A DNA stretch of 64,000 bases. It comes from Lycorma delicatula (lineage: Eukaryota; Arthropoda; Insecta; Hemiptera; Fulgoridae). Position numbers and translations under genes: made by a program. The DNA is taken from assembly GCF_047948215.1 (NCBI RefSeq), contig NC_134455.1, positions 300,008,647-300,072,646 of the forward strand. Direction: 5' to 3'. Below, piece after piece: positions 1-9,400 of this stretch. Under the pieces are notes generated by a model, which was given only the letters and a program-made list of their open reading frames with translations, did not search any database and had not been told where the DNA came from. Within the stretch, counting starts at the first letter, position 1, and each line of letters opens with the position of its first letter.

Positions 1-445
1 TCAATTAACTGATGACCTCTTGTAAATTGTCAAAACCATTCGTAACATTCCATACGACCCAGTGCATCATCTCTGTAAATTAATTTCAAAAGTTAAAACA
101 TTTTCTGTGAAAGTTTACCTGTTTCATACAAAATTTTACCTTTTACTGTTCTTCCCGAAAATAAAATTAGTTGCAATTTTTGTAATGTGCGAAAATCGCA
201 CATAAATTTCTACTAACACTTAAATACATTGCACTCAAATACCAATAACATGGAAACTAAACGGGATATAAACAATTCAAGAACATGCGGGTACAGAGGT
301 TATGTGTAACAATGCTGCCAACTGTATGTCACTAAATATCTCTATAATAAAATATCTTTTGTTATTTTCTGAACAGACCTCGTGTATATATATTTATACA
401 ACACACATACATATATATATATATATGTATATAATAAAAATGCAG
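1..445. other. A+T-rich stretch, no gene
   Basis: I see no coding region here. It holds a TA-rich microsatellite around 385-436 and is otherwise unremarkable A+T-rich DNA. A tgcag at 441-445 just before the next feature could serve as a splice acceptor. Confidence 0.5.
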
Positions 446-479
446 GTAAAGTGAGACAGCAACGTTTAAAGGAAAGTTA

Positions 480-524
480 CCAAGAAAGGAATGATCATTT
501 AAGGAAAAATAGAGAAAGAAATGC
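480..524 (+). repeat. Exon-like duplicated segment, copy 1
   Basis: This 45-base segment recurs in diverged form at 918-970, about 440 bases downstream. Read on the plus strand from 447 it is open across the segment and gives a strongly basic stretch with the residues YQERNDHLRKNRERN. A tgcag directly precedes the open stretch, as at a 3' splice site. The basic, Asn/Arg-rich composition loosely resembles the DNA-contact region of C/EBP-type bZIP proteins, but no leucine zipper is visible and the frame soon stops. It may be an exon remnant, a repeat, or chance. I do not assign a function. Confidence 0.4.
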
Positions 525-917
525 CATGAGTATTTCCTCATAGACTTCTCAACTATGAGAATGTAGACTCTTTGGTTTGAACCCAAATAAGTTATTAAAT
601 AGACCATAATGATGAGAAAGCTCTGACAGAAATCTATTCAATTTATAGGTTTCATATTGCAAGTAGGTTTGGAGTACTAGGTTAAAAAAAGTGTTTATAA
701 TAATTATATTACTTATTGCAAAATTATTATATTTAACTCACTTCATATAGGATGATGTCGTTTGGAACCTTTGCATAACTATTTCATACTGCAGAACTAG
801 AAATTATCACAATATAAATATTTGTATTATAATTTTTGCAATTAGTGATAATACACTTTTCCACTATTTTATAAAAATATTAAATGTAGATTTAATATTT
901 GAGTTTAGAAGTAAGTA

Positions 918-970
918 GCCAAGAAAAAAAGTAATGATTATTTAAGGAAGAAAAATAGAGAAAGAAATGC
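918..970 (+). repeat. Exon-like duplicated segment, copy 2
   Basis: Diverged second copy of the 480-524 segment, sharing the run taaggaa...aaatagagaaagaaatgc with small insertions. It is open in one plus frame, giving residues SNDYLRKKNRERNAIVR, even closer in look to a bZIP basic region than copy 1, then hits a stop within about ten codons. Both copies keep coding-like sequence in the same orientation, which is why I list them. Confidence 0.4.
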
Positions 971-1984
971 TATTGTTAGAGATATTGTGTAACATACATT
1001 AAAATAAAAAATACAGTCAAATTGAGAATCTCCTCCTTTTTTTAAGTGTGTTAAAAATCTGTTAATAAGCATTTAAATTTAAAGCTTGTATATAGTCAAT
1101 GTGGCTAGAACATTAAAAAAATGAAAGTACTAACATTTTAGTTGAAAAACCCTACAAACATGATAAAGTTTGCAGAAGCTGTTTTTATATATTCATAATA
1201 TAACTTTTCTTTATTTAATATTATCACTTGCTATTATTTGTATAATTTTTTTATAGCAGTTTGAAAACATAACTACTTTCCCAATTTTTGCAAATATATC
1301 AACTTAAGTTGGTAATCTGTTTTTTCTCTTTGATTGTAAGCTCATTAAATAAAAAGTAATTGATTACTGTGTTAGTTGATTTGTTTTGCGACTAAAATAA
1401 ATTTTTCAGGTCCCAGTCTCTAAACTAATAGGGGGGGCTGAAAGTATACTATGTAGTCAGGTTTTAAGAAAATTTCCATATGTTTAGGAGAATTTAATCA
1501 TATTTGTTTGCCATTTTTATGGTTTTGGGTTACATAAAGTGATAGTTGAATTAGTTTGGTTATGCATGGAATCTGAGTTGGAGGTAGAAACTCAATGAGG
1601 TACTACCACTAATGACATATTTACTTTGTTTGGTTATCAGATACTGCACCATTTTTTGTTAATGAAGGTGGGCCACAAATCGATTTTGAAACCATTGTAT
1701 TTATATTTGTCCTTAACGTAGAAAGTATTCTAAAAATGAATTGTTTATATATTGGCGTGCTAGAAAAAGACTAAATCAATGGTACCAATTAGTTTTTTGT
1801 TTAAACTAAAAATCAGAAAAATGAAAAGAATAGTACGAGTCTTATTTTAGTTATTATAATTGAGGGTGTAGTAGTGAAAAGGGGTCTAGTAATTGCCGTT
1901 ACGCATCAGATTGAAAATACACCACCAGATCATATCCAACAATCGTTTAAAACATTCCCAGAAATATATGTTTTGGTGTTAGTT
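971..1984. other. A+T-rich stretch, no gene
   Basis: No coding region or repeat that I can name. The 3' part may include badly decayed N-terminal sequence of the Tc1 relic that follows, but I could not read it convincingly. Confidence 0.4.
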
Positions 1985-2372
1985 CACATTTCAAGGCCCT
2001 TGTTCATTACTTCCAGTAGATTATATATTGAAAATTGATGGATATATATCAAGATTTTGAAAGAAAGGGTTGTGACACAACTTCAAAACAAATTCCCACA
2101 ATGCTACAAGTGTTTCAACAAGAATATGTGCCATGTCATACTACCAAAAAAGCGAACATATTTTTTAAAGAACAAAACGTTAAAAGTGCTCCTGTGCCCA
2201 GGCAACTCAATTCAAAATCTTTGGGCAATAGTCAAAAATGAATTGTCCCATGTAAAATGACTTCATTAAATTAATAATATTGTATGGTTTCATGATGAAG
2301 AAATCAAAAACATGTTGAACCAATGTCAAATCATGTTCATGTAGTGATTAATAAAGGAAAACATATTAATTA
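1985..2372 (+). pseudogene. Tc1-like transposase relic, C-terminal part
   Basis: Remains of a Tc1/mariner-superfamily DDE transposase, the enzyme that cuts and pastes its own element between terminal inverted repeats. In two plus frames joined by a frameshift near 2190 I read the family block QQEYVPCHT (normally QQD.APCHT, holding the second catalytic Asp), then PGNS followed by NLWAIVKNELSHVK, then WFHDEEIKNM near the C terminus. The catalytic Asp is replaced by Glu and the block that normally carries the last catalytic acid (between PGNS and NLW) is deleted, so it cannot be active. N-terminal DNA-binding and first catalytic regions are not recognisable. No flanking terminal inverted repeats seen. 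Confidence 0.8.
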
Positions 2373-2654
2373 CTAGATAACCACAAATTGTATAGGTATG
2401 AATTTTTTTCCACATAAAGTTACTTTTTATTGTATAACATTTGTGCTTGAATTAATGTGTATGCTGCTGATAATGCAGTAGGGATACATGAGAAGCCATA
2501 TGATTATTGTTTGTTGAGCAGTTATTGTTCTCAGAGTGATTTTGTTGTAGTTGAAATTGGACTATATCTGTTAATATGTACATTAAACACTTGTATGAGA
2601 CTGGAAAATTATTCATAGAGTTAGAGAAAGAGTAACTGTCTATTTTTTGGATTA

Positions 2655-3330
2655 CATTGTAATATTTGGTTTCAATTCCTGCAGAATGTGCGGATTACTC
2701 TTATAAACATTCTTTTAAATAACCCCACAGAAAGAAGTCTGGACTAGTTAGATCAGGGGATCTTGGTGGCCATAAAACTTTATTAATAATTGTTTCATCA
2801 AAAATATCCTGTAGAATCTCCATAATAGAATGAGCTGTATGGCACTGTCCTGTTGCAACCAGCAGTCACATGCATTCTCTTGGACTGCATGTGACTGTTG
2901 GACAATTTCTTGGTAGATGTTAGCACCCAGTTTTTCTCAAAAAACAAGGACCCTATTATTCATCACCTTGAAACCGCACACCATATGGCCATTTTATGTG
3001 GGTATAGGAGAAATTCAAAGAAAATGTATGGGTTTTCAGTACTTTCAGGTCCTGTAGTTATGACTATTAACCTATCAAGGTGAAACCACACTTCATCAGT
3101 GAAAACACTTGATCTAAAATACCATTTTTGCCTCTATTGAAGTTCTTGAACCACTGACAGTAATCAGTTAACACTTTAAGCATAATCAGCATTAGTTAGC
3201 TTATGGAAAACCTGCATTTGACACGGATAGCATTTCCAGTATTCTCCTAATTGCAGTGCGGACTGAACCTAGTGAAATGTTCTTTTCCTGGCTTAGTTTT
3301 TGCAAAGATTAATCCAGGTCTAAGATCCAT
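2655..3330 (-). pseudogene. Mariner-like (DDE_3-type) transposase relic
   Basis: Minus-strand remains of a transposase of the insect mariner-like group with a DDE_3-type catalytic domain. Going 5' to 3' on the minus strand I see DYCQWFKNFN.. and ILDQVF, then FTDEVWFHL (first catalytic Asp), KMAIWCAVSR, IIG.LFFE, WLQQDSA followed after a one-base shift by CHTAHSIMEIL, and PPRSPDLTSPDFFLWGYLK near 2720. These are the ordered hallmarks of the family. There are several frameshifts and stops, and the C terminus fades out near 2655. The same family occurs at 14765-15792 and 59.4-60.2 kb. Confidence 0.8.
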
Positions 3331-3362
3331 TAATCCATTAGATTAATCCAGGTCCAAAGATC
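3306..3362. repeat. Short direct repeat
   Basis: The run agattaatccaggtc occurs at 3306 and again at 3340, each followed by a similar ..aagatc, giving two near-identical units 34 bases apart at the 5' edge of the transposase relic. It looks like a local duplication. Confidence 0.7.
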
Positions 3363-3935
3363 TAAGTTTAACAAAGATTGTTTTTTTACAATTGAACAAT
3401 CACCTATGATAATATAAAATATAAATTATGTTGGAATGACTAAGTTTTGGTGTTATTTTTCTTCTATGTATTTGTAATCATCTCTCTCTCTCTGTTTCAT
3501 AAATGGGGACAAAGGCTCTATACATATTAGTGTTGATATATCAAACTCACTTACAGGTGAGTTTTTCCATTTTTAGGAATTGTCATTGATAAAAACATGA
3601 GTTGGAAATACCATGCTCAAAAATGACCAACAAACTTTCATTCTATATTTTTTGTATTTTCTGTATTATTGGGCTATAACAAAGTCATATTTATTCATTT
3701 GACTGTAATATATTGAAACTCAATTTTATGTATAACGTGCTTATGTAAATTTAGCTCTCCAGTTTATTGTTATAGTATGAGTTTTAAAAGCACAATATAG
3801 CTGTTCATTGAAAGCCCCAAAAAATTGATTCACAAATTAAACCATACTGATTTTACAGTTCCCTGCATACATAGAAACATAAGATTTAATATTTTAACCA
3901 TTAGTTATTTATACATCATAGAAATTCTTGTTATA
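3363..3935. other. A+T-rich stretch, no gene
   Basis: A short CT run near 3481-3492 and otherwise nothing I recognise between the two transposon relics. Confidence 0.5.
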
Positions 3936-3963
3936 ACAGGTGATTCAAAAAGGACTTCACAAC
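3936..3963 (+). repeat. Left terminal inverted repeat
   Basis: Outer 27-28 bases of the mariner-like element, beginning acaggtgattc, preceded by TA. It mirrors 5276-5303 with two internal mismatches plus a mismatch at the outermost base. Confidence 0.85.
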
Positions 3964-3999
3964 ATTAATAGCATTTAAAAATTTATTACAGATTCAGTT

Positions 4000-4087
4000 G
4001 AGGTTTCATTTCATAAGAAAACTTATCAATTTTGTCACCCAACGAGGTTTCATTTCATAAGAAAACTTATCAATTTTGTCATCCAAC
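4000..4087. repeat. Tandem duplication, 2 x 44 bp
   Basis: Units 4000-4043 and 4044-4087 are identical except for one base (caccc versus catcc). It lies between the transposase 3' end and the left TIR. The near-identity says the duplication is younger than most decay in the element. Confidence 0.95.
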
Positions 4088-4129
4088 ATTCACTTTAGTT
4101 TTAGTTTGATTGTATGCTTTAGTTGTATA

Positions 4130-5238
4130 TTGAATTTGTAATGCAACGTACATCCCAGCTGAAGTCAATTTCATTCCAGATCTTAGCAAGCAAGTTGAGT
4201 GTTACCTCTGCAGCTATAATGTTAATTCAATTCTTTCCTCAACAAGATAAGCAGGCAAAGGTGGTACATAATCCCACGCTTTAATGAAACTCCACAAGAA
4301 AAATTCTAATGGGCTCAAATCTTGGGAGAGAGGTGGCCATTAAAATTGGACCTTCACAACCAGTATACCAACCCAGGTACCAAGTATCAAGAAAACATTG
4401 GGCTTCTAGGCGGTAGTAAGGTGGTGTTCCATCTTGCTGATAGTAATGGCGTCCTTCTTGGTCATTATCGTTTAACTTTGGAATTAGAAAATTTTAAGCA
4501 TGTCCAATAAATGATACCATCTATGGTAGCCTCAGGGAAGAAGAACGAGCCGTACAATCTTTGTTTGTTTAGGGTACAAAAACATTGACCTTAGGCCTAT
4601 CACAAATGTACAAAGTTTCATGAGGCATTTTGCTACCCCATATTTGGCAGTTGTGGTATTCACCTTGCCACTGATGTGAAATGACCACTTAAAATTACAT
4701 AATCTAAAAATGTATAGTTGTCTGCAATTTTATCCATCATTCCCCTACAAAAATACAGCTTTATTATCTATAATGTATTGAACCATAGTTAGTTTGTATG
4801 GCTTCAAATGCAGTCTATGCAATATGCGCAAAACAGTTGTTTGTGGAATGCCAGTCTCATGTGACACACATTGAGTTGATTTTTTTGGAATACATGCAAA
4901 GCTTTCTCTGAGTTGTTCCACAGCAGCTTCAGGGATGCGTGTGCATCCTGGATATTTTGTATGTTGAACAGAACAACCTGTCTCACCGAAGGATTGGTAC
5001 AAAGAGTAAATTGTATGCCTAAATTACATTAAGAGTATGGCTCCGTAACATACTCTCTACAAAAATGATATTGAACTGCAGTTGCCGACTGCAGATTGTG
5101 AAACCAAAACACTTGGTGAGCACATTCTGCACCAGTAAATGTAACCATTTTTAACAGCACTGGAGGCAAAATTTGGTAATAATGAACTATATGATTCAAA
5201 ACTTGGTGTGGTTTTTTGTGAAATGAGATCTCAATCAT
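4130..5238 (-). pseudogene. Mariner-like transposase, near full length, decayed
   Basis: Minus-strand transposase relic. The N-terminal part (5238-5029) reads like the family's first helix-turn-helix (FTGAECAHQVFWFHNLQSA). The next open stretch (5002-4745, 85 aa) gives QSFGETGCSVQHTKYPG and RESF..IPKKSTQCVSHETG, then IPQTTVLRILHRLHLKPYKL, which is the linker and second helix-turn-helix. Below 4745 the catalytic domain is broken by stops, but WPPLSQDLSPLEFFLWSF near 4320 shows the conserved C-terminal block of the DDE domain. The order of blocks from N to C matches the element orientation set by the TIRs. A continuous reading frame is lost at several points. Confidence 0.8.
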
Positions 5239-5275
5239 ATCTGTAAGTTATCTAAATAATTTTAATGCTTTTAAA

Positions 5276-5303
5276 GTTGTGAAGTTCTTCTTGAATCACC
5301 TGG
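5276..5303 (-). repeat. Right terminal inverted repeat
   Basis: Inverse of 3936-3963, ending gaatcacctgg, followed by TA at 5304-5305. Confidence 0.85.
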
Positions 5304-6590
5304 TAGAACATTTCCATTTTGCATACTGCATATGAGTTCTATATTTTCAAGCATGGTTTTAATGTATTTGTTATATGAATCATTTAAGATTTTCTGCTCA
5401 TAATTTAAAGCCTGATGTATAAAAAGTGCACATGTGGGTTTCCATTAATTTGACAAACTTTTATTCAGGTTTATAATAATGACCTACCATCATTTAGATA
5501 TGCAAAAAAAAAACGCTAAACTTTAAGAATGTATAAATAAATACTTCAATAAATTTCTTTTGAACTTAAGATAAAATGAAAAAAAAAATGGTTTACAATG
5601 CTTTTAAGTGGTTTATATTGCTTAAAATTTCTTTCCTCTGACTGCAATAGTTATTTTATTGTTCTGTTGTGCTACATTTCTGTGTATCAAAGGTAAAAGG
5701 CATTATGTCCATTTTTACAAAATTAAGGTTTTAACAGTTTCCTATGCAATTTTTTTATTTTTTCAGAGGTACAAAGCACTATGTCCTAAGCCTAAAAATA
5801 AAAGATGTAGCCAGTAGGAAAAGGCACTATATACCAACATGATTGCAAGGTAAAGAGTACTATATGGACATGTAGTTATTTCCCTCCAGAAATTGAGATT
5901 AAGCTAGCAATATGTCCAAATAGTGCTCTTTATCCCCACCACTGTAGTGCGACTAGTCTTTTCAGTTTCGTGTTGCAACTTGTCTGTGAACAGTATGAAT
6001 ATGTTTGTGATGTTGAATATATTGAAAGTAGTTGCAAGTTGAATATGTTTGTGTGTACATTTTATTTGCTTCCCTTCTTTATTCAAATGAGTTTATCATT
6101 AAAATGAATTCAAAAAGTAATTTACGTAAAAGTGTCAACCTCTAGTGGAGTGATGAGGGTGAATTGCTTTGGAGGAAACAAAAGATAACATACAGGAAAA
6201 TAAAAGTAAGAGTACAAAATAACACTCTAAAAATACTAAGAATAAAATAATACCTTTGTATTTTTGCTTTAAATTAACTTATATTATTAAGTGAAACAAT
6301 ATGTATTATGAAATACATAACCCAACAAAAATATGACTTTCTAGACCAGAGCATTAAAAAAATTCAAGGCAACTTGACAACTTAAAAGAAATTTTATTCT
6401 CAGTAATCTGAGTAGCATTTTTGTTATGAAATGCTTAATAATTTTGCTCAGTTTTACCACCAAGAGATATAAATAATCTATGACTACTGTAGTTTTATAA
6501 ACTGGTCAATCTTGTTTACAATCTTTATTAAGATTTACAAACTTGTAAAGATTGCTTTAAATTATAACATAATATAAAATTATTATTTAA
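5304..6590. other. A+T-rich stretch with a small motif cluster
   Basis: No gene recognised. The part from 5690 to 5935 contains a repeated 20-base motif, listed separately. A 60-codon minus-strand open frame at 5904-6086 has no recognisable features. Confidence 0.45.
5690..5935. repeat. Cluster of degenerate ~20-bp motifs
   Basis: A motif close to aggtaaaaggcactatgtcc occurs at about 5690, 5766, 5817 and 5850 on the plus strand and once inverted near 5912-5934. Each copy keeps the core gyactat. In one plus frame two copies read as KHYV-like peptides, so this could be a decayed coding repeat, but nothing larger supports that. Confidence 0.45.
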
Positions 6591-6845
6591 TCATTTCAGA
6601 TGAAATGGATGTTTTATGGATAGTCCCTTCTATAAACCAAATGAAAATGTTAATTTTTGACAAGATCAGTCTTCCTGTTCAAAAGATGGAACTTTAGATA
6701 TTGATGACCCATTATTCATGATAAAATACCATTATCTTGAATGATGATTTATATTTAAGTGAATGTGAAATGGATGACACATATGAAGATGCAAAGCCCA
6801 GATAAAGAAAGTACAGATTCAGCGGATGAAATATATACGATTAGA
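6591..6845 (+). other. Possible coding relic, unidentified
   Basis: Starts after an atttcag that resembles a splice acceptor. Plus-strand frames, interrupted by shifts, give protein-like stretches such as MDSPFYKPNENVN, KDGTLDIDDPLF and KESTDSADEIY, rich in acidic residues. I do not recognise a family. It ends abruptly where the LINE begins at 6846. Confidence 0.25.
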
Positions 6846-6847
6846 TT

Positions 6848-7082
6848 GGGCTTGTAGCTGATACCTTGTCCCTCATGAAAATAACCTCACCACCACTCTC
6901 TTTACCATCCACTACACAGTCGAATCTCTCACAAAAGTATCCCCTGAGTGTGTGATTGGGTCTTGTCACAGAAGATGAGTCTCCTGGAAACACATGACAA
7001 TCAGATCATGCAGCTGCGCCAGTACTCCAATATCTGCAATGAGGGACCATACACCCCGAACATTCCGCTGAATAATGTTCAT
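6848..7082 (-). pseudogene. I-like LINE ORF2 start, endonuclease fragment
   Basis: From an ATG at 7082 the minus strand reads MNIIQRNVRGVW.LIADIGVL and then CFQETHLL, the start of an apurinic-like endonuclease domain of non-LTR retrotransposons (the QETH block includes a metal-binding Glu). A TGA follows QETHLL, and after a frame change ERFDCVVDG and RDKVSATS continue the domain before it is cut off at about 6848. In intact elements this domain nicks the target DNA to prime reverse transcription. It is only the N-terminal quarter of that domain and is dead. Confidence 0.75.
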
Positions 7083-7141
7083 AAAATTAAAATAAAGTAA
7101 AAAATATAAATATAATAAATATACTCAGGAAACCATATAGA

Positions 7142-8676
7142 ATTCAGTTGTACGTAATTCTATTTTTCTTTTTTGTGTTCTTCACCTTAGATAACTCCAA
7201 CGCCTTTGGGTCGGGAGGTTCCTCAACCATATCCTCCAGTATATGGGGTGACGGCGGAGGAGATTTATGAGAACGGGATGTCGCTACTGACATCCCAGAG
7301 GGGGTGGCCATGCGGGTCACTTTCCTGGGGACCTTGTTAGTCGTCTTACCGCCGTCTGTGATAGCCTATGCCCGTACCGGCAGCACGTTAGGAGCAGGAA
7401 CTTTTTTATGAACCACACTGTTGGATTCAGTTACTGCGACACAGGACTTTTCACTCACCCTCGTCAGCCCGGAAATAGTGGCTGTCGGCAGCACTTTGGG
7501 AGTAGGAACGTTTGTACGGACCACACTGCTGGATTCCGTTATTGAGACGCAGGACTTTTCACTCATCCTCGTCAGCCCGGAAATAGTGGCCGTAAACAAA
7601 GTAACCTGATCAGAAAGCATCTGAACAAGCTTCTTAAGTTCCGTGCAGGATCCGCACTGTGGAGCATGAACAGGTGTAGCAGTCTGTTTTGACGCAGCAG
7701 TGGTGAAGGACACATCAGGTTGAACGAGATTACGTGTGTTAACCATCTTCCTATATTCCCTGCGTGCAGCCGGGAAATATAGTTTCTGCTCAGTACAGAT
7801 CTTGAGAATCGCCTTCTCTTCCTTAAAAGTTGGGCAATCTCGGGAGCGAGCCGTATGCGAACCATTGCAGTTCGCACATCTTTCTCTTTCCTCACAGTTA
7901 GCGCCACTGTGGCCTTCGGTGGTAGCACATCGAGCACAGATCTCCGACCTCGAGCAAGATGTTGTAGTGTGACCGTACCTTTGGCACCTGAAACACCGCC
8001 TTGGGTTGGGAATGAACTGGCGTACCCGAACGGAGAGGTAACCCACTCTAATCCTCTCTGGAGGAACAGGTAGACCGAACGTCAGTATAAGGGACGGCGT
8101 CGGTTCTTCTGTTCCGTTCTGCCGTTTCATCATACGTTTCACCTCTACAACACCCTGAGTACTAAGTTCATCAGCAATTTCCCTCAAATTCATTTCTAGA
8201 AGGTCACGACAAAAAATCACTCATCGGCTGGTATTTAGGGTCTTGTGGCATGCCGTACTTACGATTATGCCGCCCATATTGGTCAGACGTAACAAAGATC
8301 GACTCTGCTCGTCGTTATATGTCTCCACCAGAATTGTCCCATCACGTAATTTTTTAATGTTCTTCGGAGAAACAATACATCCTGTGATGCATTTACTAAT
8401 CAAGAAAGGTGAGACCTTTTGATGGGAGCCACCCTCCTGATTATTCTTAACAAAAAAGCGGACATTCTTGCACCTAACACCATCTTCAGTGGCTGTAGAA
8501 AAATTATCCTCGTCAGACGAAGCTGACCGAGGCCTTTTCGTGGTGGTTTTTTCAGATGGACCACCAACCATCATAGAATTGGCTGTAGGAACTGAAATTT
8601 TGGTCCCACGAGAACCGGCGATACTATAGACCACACCAGCAGAGCGCACGCGTACTGGAGCTAGAGCTAAATACAA
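7142..8676 (-). pseudogene. I-like LINE ORF1 (gag-like, three zinc knuckles)
   Basis: ORF1 protein that would coat the element RNA. One minus frame runs from 8676 to about 7142 and is broken by only two stops (TGA at 8221-8223 and TAG near 7366). The N-terminal 150 residues include a basic, Ser/Thr-rich segment and a likely RNA-binding region. The second stretch (284 aa) contains three cysteine knuckles in order: CFRCQRYGHTTTSC (CX2CX4HX4C), CARCATTEGHSGANC (CX2CX5HX4C) and CANCNGSHTARSRDC. This triple arrangement is standard for I/Jockey-group ORF1 proteins. Downstream lies a perfect-length 36-residue tandem repeat (see 7381-7596) and a Pro/Ser-rich tail. The small number of stops suggests a fairly recent copy. 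Confidence 0.85.
7381..7596 (-). repeat. 108-bp in-frame tandem duplication in ORF1
   Basis: Units 7381-7488 and 7489-7596 are exactly 108 bases each and align without gaps. On the minus strand each encodes 36 residues beginning TATISGLTR.SEKSCV and ending VLP. Being in frame, the duplication lengthens the ORF1 protein between the zinc knuckles and the C-terminal tail. Confidence 0.9.
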
Positions 8677-9040
8677 CTCTTTGCTCTACAATACAACGGG
8701 TTTGCTCTGGTACCCAGAGGACATCGTTCGAGATTCACTACGTAGAGCCATTCACCCATCGGCACGATAGTTCCCACCTTGGGTTACGGTTGCATTTCGT
8801 ACGATATCGCACCACCATCAAGTGTAAGTGAAAGAGAAAACTGTGTTGGATGTTGTTGTGTAGTCGAGTAAATGTATATGTTGTAATTCATGTAGTGTAC
8901 CTGGTGTACCCATGGTGTAGCATACGTGTATAGAGAAAAGTATTCTGTAGCTAAGTGTGTAGTGGGAAGAAAAGCTGCAGAGGCTAGGCCCGTGGGGATG
9001 CCAACCCCCAAAGTCTTAAAGAATAAGACTCCCCTTCGGG
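8677..9040 (-). other. LINE 5' leader (inverted segment)
   Basis: Minus-strand sequence upstream of ORF1, more GC-rich than the surroundings. Its outer end has two consecutive hairpins: agtctt..aagact at 9012-9030 and cccc-ttc-gggg at 9031-9041, then gggggttggcatcccc at about 8994-9009 (minus strand). I interpret it as the untranslated leader, with the element's true 5' end close to 9040. Confidence 0.5.
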
Positions 9041-9041
9041 G

Positions 9042-9400
9042 TCTCTATTTGCTGACGATTTTACTAATTACATTGCGAACCGTTCAACATCCACAGCAGA
9101 GAGACTACTGCAGAACACTATATTTCACCTTGAAGTTTGGTCCAGGATTACTGGTTTCACATTTTCATCCGACAAAACAAAATGCGTAGTCTTTTGTCGG
9201 CTGCGAAACCCTTCTATTCCGCAAGTTTTTCAGAACGGAGAGCTTATTGCTATCTCTCCTTACGTCAGGGTTTTAGGTTTATTTTTTGTAGCCGTCTAAC
9301 TTGGGTCAAACATATAAAAGAATTAAAAATAAAATGTTCCAAACTTTTCGATATGATGCGAGTCCTTAGTTACACTCATTGGGGAGCCGATCGGTCATGA
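9042..9400 (+). pseudogene. I-like LINE reverse transcriptase, motif C onward
   Basis: Plus-strand frames give SLFADDFTNYIANRS (polymerase motif C with both Asp residues), then LLQNTIFHLEVWSRITGFTF and SSDKTKCVVFCRLRNP, and after a frame change LTWVKHIKELKIKCSKLFDM and MRVLSYTHWGADRS. This is the palm/thumb part of a non-LTR reverse transcriptase. The fingers and motifs A and B are missing because the segment starts here. About 200 bases of the normal thumb-to-RNase H connection are missing near 9400-9417; an equivalent stretch occurs in the fragment at 63.82-64.0 kb. Confidence 0.8.

Larger units (their letters stand above)
3936..5303 (-). mobile_element. Mariner-like DNA transposon with TIRs and TA duplications
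   Basis: A 1.37-kb element bounded by terminal inverted repeats. The left end begins caggtgattcaaaaagga at 3937 and the right end is the inverse, finishing ..ttgaatcacctg at 5302. About 27 outer bases match with two differences and similarity continues for some 45 bases. TA dinucleotides at 3934-3935 and 5304-5305 flank it, the target duplication typical of Tc1/mariner insertions. Inside, the minus strand carries a nearly full-length but decayed transposase. A 44-base tandem duplication sits near the left end. Both ends and the duplication are directly visible; the element is non-functional as it stands. Confidence 0.85.

Noticed and set aside
4322..4510. 62-codon plus frame
   Set aside because: Antisense of the mariner-like transposase C-terminal region.
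7736..8073. Plus-strand frames over the I-like ORF1
   Set aside because: Antisense shadows of the zinc-knuckle ORF1 on the minus strand.
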